Shown here: positions 15,987 through 23,968 of the stretch, in pieces
Position numbering within the stretch: the stretch's first letter is position 1
Layout of the letters: every line of letters starts with the position of its first letter
NCBI GenBank assembly: GCA_963851415.1
Contig: CAWKPF010000002.1
Span: 1,054,001-1,118,000, forward strand
DNA length: 64,000 bases
Source: CAWKPF01 sp963851415
GTDB taxonomy: Bacteria; Acidobacteriota; Thermoanaerobaculia; Multivoradales; Multivoraceae
Reading direction: 5' to 3'
Notes under the pieces: generated by a model
What the model saw: only the letters and a program-made list of their open reading frames with translations
The model's database searches: none
Told to the model about the DNA's origin: nothing
Position numbers and translations under genes: made by a program

Positions 15987-16781
15987 ATGTCGCGCAGTGA
16001 AGAAGGACCGAGGCAAGCCGCCGTGTTCATCGACCTGGAGAACCTCGTGATCCCCTTCGAGCGCAAGAAGGCCGGTATCGAGGTGCAGATCGGACCCGTC
16101 GTCGAGTTCATGGAAGACAACTTCGGAGCCGTGATCTACCGTCGCGCCTACGCGGACTGGAGCCACGAGTCCTTTGGAGCCCTCGAGCAGGAGCTTCAGG
16201 ACCTGGGAGTGGAGATGATCCATGTTCGCCGGCGGACTCGCCGAACCAAGAAGAACGGTGCCGACATCTTGCTCACCGCCGACGCCGTCGAGTGTCTGCT
16301 GCTGCGTCCGTACATCGACGTCTTCGGTATCGTGAGCGGCGACTCTGATGTCGGCCCGCTGATCACCAAGCTACGCGCGCACGGAAAGACCGTCGTCGTC
16401 GTCGGCCCCGACAAGCGCTCGACGGCCGCGCACGTCATCGAGCTCGCAGACCGCTTCAAGTACTACACCGATATCGCCGGCGACACCGATGAGCCGACTG
16501 CCAAGACGCGCAGCGCAAAGAGCCCCCAGGAAGCGGTGCGTGCTCTTCTGAGGAGCGAGAAGGCTCCAATCGAGAGCGCCCTGCTCAAGCGGCGGCTGCT
16601 CCAGACCCAGGGATTCTCGGGGTTCTCCGAGAAATCGCTCGGGTTCAAGAGCTGGACGGACTTCCTCAACTCGATCGACGGCGTCGACGTCACCCGTCGT
16701 TCCGATCTGGGAATCGAAGTGGCTCCGTCGCAAGAACGAGACGAGAATCGTCGCCGACGCGGGGGCCGTCAGCAGAAGTGA
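15987..16781 (+). CDS. NYN-domain (LabA/DUF88-like) ribonuclease with OST-HTH/LOTUS domain
   Basis: 264 residues with a GGGAGGAG ribosome site. Residues ~10-160 form a PIN-like NYN domain with its acidic residues in AAVFIDLENL, NGADILLTADAVE and FGIVSGDSDVGPLITKLRAH. Residues ~175-240 (SPQEAVRALLRSEKAPIESALLKRRL and LGFKSWTDFLNSID) fit an OST-HTH/LOTUS RNA-binding domain. The tail is Arg-rich (NRRRRGGRQQ). NYN proteins cleave or bind RNA; the LOTUS domain and basic tail support RNA as target. No partner gene is adjacent. Confidence 0.87.
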   Translation: MSRSEEGPRQAAVFIDLENLVIPFERKKAGIEVQIGPVVEFMEDNFGAVIYRRAYADWSHESFGALEQELQDLGVEMIHVRRRTRRTKKNGADILLTADAVECLLLRPYIDVFGIVSGDSDVGPLITKLRAHGKTVVVVGPDKRSTAAHVIELADRFKYYTDIAGDTDEPTAKTRSAKSPQEAVRALLRSEKAPIESALLKRRLLQTQGFSGFSEKSLGFKSWTDFLNSIDGVDVTRRSDLGIEVAPSQERDENRRRRGGRQQK

Positions 16782-16851
16782 CGCAGCGAGGTCCGATTCC
16801 CGAGGCCCTCCCATGGGAGCACCGCCGCCGGGAGAGCGAAGGCACAACCAC

Positions 16852-17349
16852 TCACTGAATCGGCTCGGCCGCGGCGATCACTCGACCCAGCGCCTCCAGC
16901 ACGGTGGGACCCACCGGACGACCGAAGCGATGCAGCGCCCAGGCGAGCACTCGGATCGGCAGCGGCATCCCGATTCCGGAGAGGCTCACTCGATGGCGCA
17001 CTCGACATCCTCCGGCTCGACGCTCGATCTCCCAGCTCTCTTCGCCGCCGCCCCGGGCCGGAGCCGACTCCAGAGCGGAAACGAACCGCAGGCGACGAGG
17101 CTCGTCGACCTCCGCCACCTCGACCAGGAGGCGACGCTGGCGTGTGCCCAGGCGGTGGGTTGCCCAGAAGCGCTGCCCGGGGAGAACACCTCTCTCGCTG
17201 CTTCCCTCGACCTGCACCACTTTCGGGTTCCAGTCCGGCCAGCGGTGGGGCTCGGCAAGAAACGGCCAGACGGATTCCGGAGCACTCGGCAGGTCGATGG
17301 TGTCGCGAAGCTCGAACATGCGATGCGAAGATGACGGATCTACGGACAT
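16852..17349 (-). CDS. SRPBCC family (polyketide cyclase/dehydrase-like) protein
   Basis: 165 residues from ATG 17349; an alternative ATG is at 17319 and neither has a strong ribosome site. The pattern FELRDTIDLPSAPESVWPFL, PHRWPDWNPKVVQVE and a C-terminal amphipathic helix (VLEALGRVIAAAEP) is the SRPBCC fold, with PxxVW/PxxW typical of polyketide-cyclase-like members. Ligand unknown. It follows the PQQ-like gene on the same strand after 160 nt with no clear motif. Confidence 0.77.
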   Translation of the reverse strand: MSVDPSSSHRMFELRDTIDLPSAPESVWPFLAEPHRWPDWNPKVVQVEGSSERGVLPGQRFWATHRLGTRQRRLLVEVAEVDEPRRLRFVSALESAPARGGGEESWEIERRAGGCRVRHRVSLSGIGMPLPIRVLAWALHRFGRPVGPTVLEALGRVIAAAEPIQ

Positions 17350-17509
17350 TCCGACTCGGCGAGCCCAGTATCCCTCACGCCGTTCGAGCGTGTTCCGGTC
17401 CGACGGGCCCCTGTCCACCAAACCCGCGCCACGCTGGGCTTGGCGCCCTCCCCCCACGTCCGCCGAACTATCGCCCGTGGCACAGAACGGCGAGGGGACC
17501 CCGAGACGC

Positions 17510-18775
17510 CTACGGGACGTCGACGAAACTCAGTCGGCGGAGACGGTCGTGGCTCTTGACCACCAGCCCGCCCGGCAGGACGGCCGGGTGGGCCCACGTC
17601 TCGGAGTTCGCGAGCTCGTACTCGACGACCGGGGAGTAGCTCGTTGCGGCCCGATCGAGCACGACGAGCCGGCCCTCGGCATGGGCGACCAGGAGGAACT
17701 GCGGTGTGACCAGGAGCACCGCGAATTCTCCAGAGCGCGCCGGACCGCGCCAGAGGTCACTGCCACTGTCGAGATCGACACAGAACAGCTGCCCCTTGTT
17801 GCGCTGCGTGAAGCCACACAGGCGATTGTCGAAAGCGATCGGGCTGCTCAGATCATGGGGCAGATCTTCCCGCTCCCAGAGCCGCGAGAGCGACCAGCCG
17901 GAGCCGGAGTTCTCGAGCCGATCGGCCCGAAGAGGCCGGCTGTCGCCGGTGTGCACGAGGATGTGACCCGAGACCACCGGCGTCGCGACATTCTGACGGG
18001 AGAAGGACATGGGAAGGGGGCTCTGCCAGAGCACCTTGCCCTCGCCGTTCAGCCCGACCAGTCCTTCGTAGGTCATCAGCACCAGGTGACGGTCATCTCC
18101 TTCGCCGGCCAGAACCGGCGAGGAGTAGGAGCTGCCGTAGCCCTCGACAAACCAACCCAGCTCGCCCGTGCGCAGGTCGTACGCCCGAACACCGCCGTTC
18201 TTGCGGTTGCCATACTGCACGACCACCCGGCCGTCGATCACGATCGGTGACATCGAGTTCCCCCAGTAAAGGGTGGGATCTCGCACTTCCTCCGCGAGGT
18301 CACGGCGCCACACCAACTCGCCGTCATCGAACCGGCGCGCCGTGAGCAGTGAGGTGACTCCGAAGGTCACCAACCATTCCCCGGACACGAGAGGCGTCGC
18401 CTTGGGGCCGGCACCATGGTGTCCACCTCCCATCCCGGGCTTGAACCGGACGGGGTCTTCTCGCTGCCAGAGCGTCTCCCCCGTGTCGAGTCTGCCCACC
18501 CAGACTCTCTCGTTGCCGTCGACGCGATCGAACAGCACCACCCGATCGCCCACCACAAGCGGAGATGCCTGGCCTTCGCCGACCGCAACGTCCCAGATCA
18601 CCTCCGGCTCGCCGGGCCAGGCCGCCACGTCGCCGAACGCTTCTCCGTCTCCGTCGCGCTCGGGGCCTCGCCACTGCGCCCAGTCCTCCCCTGCGAACAC
18701 AGGATGTGCTCCGAGCGCGAGAAGAGCGGTTGCCAGTCCGAACGAGCCGGCCGTCAAAAGATCGCGGATCCTCAT
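17510..18775 (-). CDS. PQQ-like beta-propeller protein, secreted
   Basis: 421 residues. Signal peptide (GLATALLALGAHPVFAGED), then EDWAQWRGPERDGDGEAF and repeated propeller blades of the PQQ type: ASPLVVGDRVVLFDRVDG, WVGRLDTGETLWQRED, SPIVIDGRVVVQYG, VRAYDLRTGELGW, LFCVDLDSGSDLWRG, RLVVLDRAAT. The QWRGP start is typical of outer-membrane or periplasmic PQQ-like repeat proteins. The fold is scaffold-like, and cofactor binding is not assured. It lies 48 nt downstream of the shikimate-kinase-like gene. Confidence 0.82.
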   Translation of the reverse strand: MRIRDLLTAGSFGLATALLALGAHPVFAGEDWAQWRGPERDGDGEAFGDVAAWPGEPEVIWDVAVGEGQASPLVVGDRVVLFDRVDGNERVWVGRLDTGETLWQREDPVRFKPGMGGGHHGAGPKATPLVSGEWLVTFGVTSLLTARRFDDGELVWRRDLAEEVRDPTLYWGNSMSPIVIDGRVVVQYGNRKNGGVRAYDLRTGELGWFVEGYGSSYSSPVLAGEGDDRHLVLMTYEGLVGLNGEGKVLWQSPLPMSFSRQNVATPVVSGHILVHTGDSRPLRADRLENSGSGWSLSRLWEREDLPHDLSSPIAFDNRLCGFTQRNKGQLFCVDLDSGSDLWRGPARSGEFAVLLVTPQFLLVAHAEGRLVVLDRAATSYSPVVEYELANSETWAHPAVLPGGLVVKSHDRLRRLSFVDVP

Positions 18776-18823
18776 CTCGAGTTCTCCAGGTCGACGAGAG
18801 CAGGCATCACCGGGCTGGTCTGC

Positions 18824-19405
18824 CTAGGAGGGGCGCAGCGCTGGAACAGCCTCGATCACCGATTCCATCGTGCCGTGCAGGCTCGGTTGCTGCTGCGTTC
18901 TGAAAGGTGCCAACGCCAGGGCCGCTTGTCTCGGCGACCAGAAACCCTCGACCTGGGAGACCTCCACCAGGTCCTCGCGATGGAGCGGATGCCAGAAGGT
19001 CTCGCCACTCTCGACCCAGCGCCGGCGGCACCGTTCGAAGCACTGCTCCAGGTTCATCTCGAGCGCGACCAACGTGGTCTCCGCCATCAGCCTGCTGCGG
19101 TTGGCACTCGACAGCAGAGCGCCGTCGCCGAGCGCGAGCACACCGTGGGGACGGTCACGAAGCAACCGATCCAGGCTCTTCGCCTCGAGATCTCTCAGCG
19201 TGGCTTCTCCTTCGAGTGCCAGGATCGACTCGACACTCCGACCGGCGGAGTGCTCGATCTGTCGGTCGAGATCGAGATAGTTCAGTCCCGAAAGGGCCGC
19301 CAATCGATATCCCACCGCACGGGTATCCGCCCCCACGAGGCCAGCGACCGCCAGATGTCGATCGAGATAGAGCAGCGGCTCGTAGTCGTAGTAGCCAGAT
19401 GTCAT
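18824..19405 (-). CDS. Degenerate shikimate kinase-like protein
   Basis: 193 residues aligning by eye with shikimate kinase over ~18-125: the segment YRLAALSGLNYLDLDRQIE, then HSAGRSVESILALEGEATLR and DLEAKSLDRLL. However, the Walker A loop, normally GxxGxGKST, reads GLVGADTRAVG and lacks the Lys and Ser/Thr, and the usual GGG loop reads LGDGALL. Phosphate transfer is therefore doubtful. The last ~60 residues are not typical of the family. It may be a regulatory or structural relative, or a decaying paralogue. Confidence 0.7.
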   Translation of the reverse strand: MTSGYYDYEPLLYLDRHLAVAGLVGADTRAVGYRLAALSGLNYLDLDRQIEHSAGRSVESILALEGEATLRDLEAKSLDRLLRDRPHGVLALGDGALLSSANRSRLMAETTLVALEMNLEQCFERCRRRWVESGETFWHPLHREDLVEVSQVEGFWSPRQAALALAPFRTQQQPSLHGTMESVIEAVPALRPS

Positions 19406-19478
19406 GCCTGTCTATTCGCGGTCGGAGACCTTTCGGATCCCCTCTTCGCCCGCATCCGACCTCGATTCGGCGGAAAAG

Positions 19479-20855
19479 CTACCTGGACGAGGAGAGACTC
19501 TCCCCATAGCTCCAACCTTCCCGAACCGGCTCCTTGATCAGCACGTCGAGCTCCGGCTGGCCCTTCACCGTCATGGCCTCGGGATCCCAGTCGATGGTGC
19601 GTCCGGTGCGCTGGGCGAGGGCTCCGAGCAGCACGACCTCGGTGAGCGGGGCCGCGTACTCGAAGCTGGAGCCGGGAGTGGGTCCCTCACCCTTGATCGC
19701 TCGCAGCCACTCGTCGATCGGGCCCTCTCCGACCGACGGCAGCCGTTCGATGTTCCGCAGTTCGGCCTTCATCTCCATGAAGCGATCGGCCGGCGTGATC
19801 ATCGGACTCTCTGGACGCATTCCTGGATGATAGAGGGTCTCCCGGGTGCCCTCCATGTACATTCCGCCTTCCTCGTGGAGTGGCTTCGCGGGGTTCCACC
19901 GCCTGGGCTTGGGTACCTCGACCCCCTTCTCGTACCACTTCAGCGTCACCGGAGGCCGATCGCCGCGCGCCGGGAACTGGTAGACCACGACCGAGCTCAT
20001 CGGGATGAACCCCTCACCCGGCGGAGACTCTCGGAAGGCCTCGACCCGAGTGGGTGATCCGAGGTCGAGCGCCCAGAACGGCGCGTCGAACGTATGGCAG
20101 CCGATGTCCCCGAGCGAGCCGCAGCCATAGTCCCACCAGCCACGCCAGCGAATCGGGGCGTAGGCCTCGCTGAACTGGCGATCGGAAACGGGGCCCTGCC
20201 ACAGATCCCAATCCAGGGACTCCGGGGCCGGAGCCGTTGCGGGCGGGAAACTCTCCGGCGGAACGAACCAGGGCTCGTTGGGCCGATCGGTCCAGGTGAT
20301 GACCTCCGACACGTCGCCGACGACGCCGGCATCCACCCATTCCTTGATCCGCCGCATCCCCGCGAAGGTGTGGCCCTGATTCCCCATCTGCGTGATCACA
20401 CCGTAGTGCTGCGCCGCTCGCCGAAGGGTGCGAACCTGCCAGATGTTGTGAGCGAGCGGCTTCTGTACAAAGACATGCTTGCCGCGCTCCATGGCCGCCA
20501 TCGCGATCGCGAAGTGCGTGTGATCGGGCGTCGAAATGGCCACCGCGTCGATCTGGGACCCCATCTGGTCGAGCATCACGCGAAAGTCCTTGAAGCGCGG
20601 CACCTGCGGATGCTTCTCGTAGACCCCGGCGGCTCGGACGTCGTCGACGTCGCACACCGCCACGAAGTTCTCCTTCGCAGCCTCTGCGACCGCGTAGCCA
20701 CCCATCCCACCCGCGCCGACGACCGCGACGTTCACTTTTCCGTTGGCAGACTCCGTGCTGCGGGCAACCGCGAAGCGAGGGAGCGCGAATGAGCCCGCCG
20801 CGAGCGCGGAGGCTTTGAGGAAGTCTCGTCGGTCGGCCTTGTTCTCACTGCTCAT
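19479..20855 (-). CDS. Gfo/Idh/MocA oxidoreductase with Tat signal
   Basis: 458 residues from ATG 20855 (GAGGCGAC upstream). A twin-arginine signal ADRRDFLKASALAAGSFAL is followed by the NAD-binding Rossmann fold VNVAVVGAGGMGGYAVAEA, STPDHTHFAIAMAAMERGKH and FVQKPLAHN. The family's usual EKP is QKP here, as in many exported members from Planctomycetes-like bacteria. The C-terminal domain includes YGCGSLGDIGCHTFD. It oxidises or reduces a sugar-like substrate after folding with its cofactor in the cytoplasm; the substrate is unknown. It diverges from the lipoprotein at 20968. Confidence 0.9.
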   Translation of the reverse strand: MSSENKADRRDFLKASALAAGSFALPRFAVARSTESANGKVNVAVVGAGGMGGYAVAEAAKENFVAVCDVDDVRAAGVYEKHPQVPRFKDFRVMLDQMGSQIDAVAISTPDHTHFAIAMAAMERGKHVFVQKPLAHNIWQVRTLRRAAQHYGVITQMGNQGHTFAGMRRIKEWVDAGVVGDVSEVITWTDRPNEPWFVPPESFPPATAPAPESLDWDLWQGPVSDRQFSEAYAPIRWRGWWDYGCGSLGDIGCHTFDAPFWALDLGSPTRVEAFRESPPGEGFIPMSSVVVYQFPARGDRPPVTLKWYEKGVEVPKPRRWNPAKPLHEEGGMYMEGTRETLYHPGMRPESPMITPADRFMEMKAELRNIERLPSVGEGPIDEWLRAIKGEGPTPGSSFEYAAPLTEVVLLGALAQRTGRTIDWDPEAMTVKGQPELDVLIKEPVREGWSYGESLSSSR

Positions 20856-20967
20856 GGGTCGCCTCGCTACTGATTCTCTCCCGGTCCTCGCCACGGTTCG
20901 ATCGCGATATCATGACAGCCCACAAGGGCTGCCGCAGCCGAACCGATGGAGTGAAGGAAGGTGACTG

Positions 20968-21438
20968 ATGTCGCTCCGCACGAGCCTTTTCTGTCTCAGC
21001 GGTCTGTTGTTCCTTGGGGCCTGCAACGATTCTAGCCCCACCCGGCCCACCCCCGATCTCGTGGATGTGGAGTTCGTCTACTTCTCGACGGTGATCCCGG
21101 GAGATTCCGTGGAAGCCGGATTCTGCGCTCACCACCAGCTCGGTTCCAGCTGGATTCAGCTCTGGATCGACGGCGCCGCCGTCGACAGCTACCAGCTGCG
21201 TGCCGCAGACGACCCCAAAACCTGGCGCGGTCGAGGGCAGGGCCTTCCCGTCGGGAGACCCCTGGTAGCGGTGATTCAGGACCTCGAGTGCTGTAGCCAC
21301 GACGGTCCGTGCCAGCCGACCGAGGCCCTCCTGGTCAACGGCTTTCGCCTGCAGAACGTCGTCGAGGTCACCGACCAGATCGGCGTCCACCTCGGATTGG
21401 GCTTCCGCCTCGACAGTTCAGGGTCGGTCCTGCAGTAG
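20968..21438 (+). CDS. Small lipoprotein of unknown function
   Basis: 156 residues with a strong GAAGGAAGGTGA site. The signal LFCLSGLLFLGAC places the lipid Cys at about residue 19. The mature part holds several Cys (GFCAHH, LECCSHDGPC), probably in disulfides, and a beta-rich pattern. No family is recognised. It diverges from the Gfo/Idh gene and precedes the DUF6265-like gene by 156 nt. Confidence 0.68.
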   Translation: MSLRTSLFCLSGLLFLGACNDSSPTRPTPDLVDVEFVYFSTVIPGDSVEAGFCAHHQLGSSWIQLWIDGAAVDSYQLRAADDPKTWRGRGQGLPVGRPLVAVIQDLECCSHDGPCQPTEALLVNGFRLQNVVEVTDQIGVHLGLGFRLDSSGSVLQ

Positions 21439-21502
21439 GAGAGCGAGGGCGACTCGCTGCGGTCTCGCCGCCCGCGCCTCGATCCCGGTATCGCCCGAGG
21501 GC

Positions 21503-21520
21503 ACCGTCCCGGGGGACGGT
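21503..21520. terminator. Hairpin ACCGTCC-CGGG-GGACGGT
   Basis: A perfect 7-bp stem with a 4-nt loop, 65 nt after the lipoprotein stop and before the next gene's ribosome site. No T tract. It is a candidate terminator or attenuator. Confidence 0.4.
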
Positions 21521-21594
21521 CATGCCACTCGTGTCGATTGTTGCCGACGCCGTTCGTCCACTGTTGGAACGAACCACGACCCGAGGAGAGATCG

Positions 21595-22098
21595 ATGCGC
21601 ACCCTGACCCCACTCAACACCGCCATTCTGACCCTGCTACTGGCCGTCGCCGCTGGGACTGCCGTAGCGGCCGAGGATTCGATCGACCTCGGCCAGGTGA
21701 CCCTCGAAGACTTCGCCTGGCTCGCCGGTACCTGGCGAGGCACCGCTTTCGGCGCCGAGTGCGAGGAAGCCTGGCAGAAGCCGATGGGCGGCTCGATGAT
21801 CGGCACCTTCAAACTGGTCCGTGAAGGTGAGCCCGTCTTCTATGAGCTCATGTTGATCACCCACGAAGAGGGCCGATGGGTGCTCAAGGTCAAGCACTTC
21901 CATCCCGACTTCACCGCTTGGGAGGAGAAGTCCGACGCAGTCGTCTTCGAGCTCGAGCGATTCGGCACAGGAAGACTCGTCTTCAACGGACTCACGATGG
22001 ATCGACGAGCCGATGACGGCCTCGACATCACTCTGCGCATCCGCCGCGGCGACGAGGTCACCGACGAACTGATCCAACTCGAGCGTCAATCGCCCTGA
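21595..22098 (+). CDS. DUF6265-like secreted protein
   Basis: 167 residues from ATG 21595 with GAGGAGAG upstream; the frame extends back to 21538 but that start is poor. Signal peptide LNTAILTLLLAVAAGTAVAAED. The mature part fits DUF6265: LEDFAWLAGTWRG, EEAWQKPMGGSMIGTFKLV, EPVFYELMLITHEEGRW, KVKHFHPDFTAWEEKSD. This is a lipocalin-like small barrel with no assigned activity. Its 3' end overlaps the convergent GST gene by 13 nt. Confidence 0.8.
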   Translation: MRTLTPLNTAILTLLLAVAAGTAVAAEDSIDLGQVTLEDFAWLAGTWRGTAFGAECEEAWQKPMGGSMIGTFKLVREGEPVFYELMLITHEEGRWVLKVKHFHPDFTAWEEKSDAVVFELERFGTGRLVFNGLTMDRRADDGLDITLRIRRGDEVTDELIQLERQSP

Positions 22099-22865
22099 GT
22101 CGGCACCCGCGCCTGGCGATGGTCTCGATACATCTCGTTGACCCAACGCAGGGCGGGTCGCTCCCGCCATCGCTCGACATCGGCAGCCAACGCCGGCGGC
22201 AGCGACATCTCGTGATAGAGGCGCATCTGCGGAGGTCGGGCGAAAGCCGATAGCAGACTGGCCAGGGTGAGGTCGACTCGGCTGAACCGGTCTCCGACCA
22301 GGAAACGCCTTCCATCGGAGAGCAGCGTGTCGAGCCAATCGAGCTCGCCCTCCACTTCGACGCGGCTCTGTGGAGCGGTCTCGGCCGTAGCGCGATACCC
22401 TTTCTGGATCAGCCGGACCGTGACGGGCCACATCAACTCCCCCAGGAGCCGGTGCGCCGGCGCGGCCCCCTGGAAGAAGGCGGGTTTGACCATCGCCTGG
22501 TACTTCGGGAGCATCTCGCCGTAAACGAGGCGACGGACCGCCGGCCCGACGACCGCGTCTCCCCTTCGTTCGATCTCGGCTGCGTCCTCCCGCTCAGCGT
22601 GCGCAAGAAGGCTGGCGCCATCGACGTGGCCTCTCTCCAGCCAATCGAGGATCTTCCCACTGCCCTGAACGAGGGTCTCTCCGACCGCGAGGATTGGCAC
22701 GGAGCTGCGTTCGGCGCCCAGGCGGCGTGCGAGGAAGCGATGGGCGCCCGGCGGCCAGAACACCTCCTCATAGGATGCCCCGTACCAGTCGAGGGCCCAT
22801 CGGGCCTTCTCACAGTAATGGGAGATGCCGAACGAATAGAGTCTCAGGGGTTCCTGTTCGATCAC
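22086..22865 (-). CDS. Glutathione S-transferase family protein
   Basis: About 259 residues from a GTG at 22865 that gives MIEQEPLRLYS; longer upstream frames look non-coding. The thioredoxin-like N-domain has FGISHYCEKARWALDWYG, where the Cys/Tyr region binds glutathione, SVPILAVGETLVQGSGKIL as the cis-Pro and loop region, then an all-helical C-domain with LDWLDTLLSDGRRFLVGDRF and FSRVDLTLASLLS, the GST N-capping box. Substrate unknown. It overlaps the convergent DUF6265-like gene by 13 nt. Confidence 0.85.
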   Translation of the reverse strand: MIEQEPLRLYSFGISHYCEKARWALDWYGASYEEVFWPPGAHRFLARRLGAERSSVPILAVGETLVQGSGKILDWLERGHVDGASLLAHAEREDAAEIERRGDAVVGPAVRRLVYGEMLPKYQAMVKPAFFQGAAPAHRLLGELMWPVTVRLIQKGYRATAETAPQSRVEVEGELDWLDTLLSDGRRFLVGDRFSRVDLTLASLLSAFARPPQMRLYHEMSLPPALAADVERWRERPALRWVNEMYRDHRQARVPTQGD

Positions 22866-23057
22866 TCGATGGCTCGATGACTCGGTCGCTCCAGCACCAG
22901 TGCGGCTCCCGAAGGGGAAACGAGTCTGTTCGAGCGAGTCTACTCCCGGTGGCTGCCACCCGCACCTCTTTGCCCGGGCCGGAGCCCAGCCTGTAGGCTC
23001 AGGCAACGAACATCGTCCCGACGACCCCGCTCATCGAACCACCTGGAGACGTCCCGA

Positions 23058-23876
23058 ATGATCCTCGAGCGACTTTCGACCGTCCTGCCGGCGCTCTGCG
23101 CCACCGTCCTTCTGACCTCGGCCGCCTGTCAGCCGAGCGCCGAGACCGACACGACTCCACCCGACGAAGGCGAAGCCACCGTCGCATCGCCCACGATTAT
23201 CCTCGAACCACTTTCGGATTCGCCCCAGTTTCCGGGTGCGACCCTGTCCCTCCTTTCACCGCAGGACGGGGAGCTCGAAGCCGGAGCCGTCCAGCTCCAG
23301 TTCTCCGTGGAGAACTACGAGCTCGGGGTCCAATCCGACGATGCCGCCGACAAGGGCATCGCGAACTCGGCGGACGGTCAGCACATCCACTTGATCGTCG
23401 ACAACGGCCCCTACAGTGCCCTGTACGAGCCGAGCGCCGAGGTCGAGCTCGCCGCCCAGGGAAGCCATGTCGTCCTGGCGTTTCTCAGCCGCTCCTACCA
23501 CGAGAGCGTCAAGGAGCCCGGAGCCTGGGTGCTCCGCGAGCTCCGCACCGCGGGGACGGAGCCGAGCGTCGACCCCTCGGCGCCCCATCTGTTCTACAGC
23601 CGCCCCAAGGGAGCCTACGCCGGGCCCGCCGCCGAGCGCATCATGGTGGACTTCTACCTGCTGAACGTCGAGCTCTCCCCTTCGGGAAACCGAGTCCGCC
23701 TCTCGGTCGAGGGGAACGAGTTCCTCATCGACGAGTGGCGTCCCTTCGTTCTGGAGGGTCTGCCGGACGGCGAGGTCACCCTCACGCTCGAGCTTCTCGA
23801 CGCCGAGGGAGAGATCGTGCCGGGGCCGTTCAATCGAACCACTCGCACCATCACTGTGCAGCGCGATGACGCCTGA
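23058..23876 (+). CDS. Lipoprotein with QHIHLIVDNGPY-type domain
   Basis: 272 residues. Signal LCATVLLTSAACQPSAE places the lipid Cys at about residue 24. The conserved-looking centre is DGQHIHLIVDNGPYSALYEP, then GSHVVLAFLSRSYHESVK, and it ends in an Ig-like strand pattern (LPDGEVTLTLELLDAEG). Similar lipoproteins occur in Bacteroidota and other Gram-negatives without a firm function. The His pair may bind a metal. A perfect 12-bp hairpin follows. Confidence 0.68.
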   Translation: MILERLSTVLPALCATVLLTSAACQPSAETDTTPPDEGEATVASPTIILEPLSDSPQFPGATLSLLSPQDGELEAGAVQLQFSVENYELGVQSDDAADKGIANSADGQHIHLIVDNGPYSALYEPSAEVELAAQGSHVVLAFLSRSYHESVKEPGAWVLRELRTAGTEPSVDPSAPHLFYSRPKGAYAGPAAERIMVDFYLLNVELSPSGNRVRLSVEGNEFLIDEWRPFVLEGLPDGEVTLTLELLDAEGEIVPGPFNRTTRTITVQRDDA

Positions 23877-23910
23877 GCTCTTTCCCTGATCCCCGGCTCT
23901 GGGAGTGACT

Positions 23911-23945
23911 GCTCCTGGAGAGAGACGGGGATCCTCTCCAGGAGC
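23911..23945. terminator. Bidirectional hairpin between convergent genes
   Basis: GCTCCTGGAGAG pairs perfectly with CTCTCCAGGAGC (12 bp) over an 11-nt loop. It lies midway between the stops at 23876 and 23969 and can serve both genes. No T tract on either side. Confidence 0.6.
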
Positions 23946-23968
23946 ACATGGGGCCCTTGTCGGCCCGA

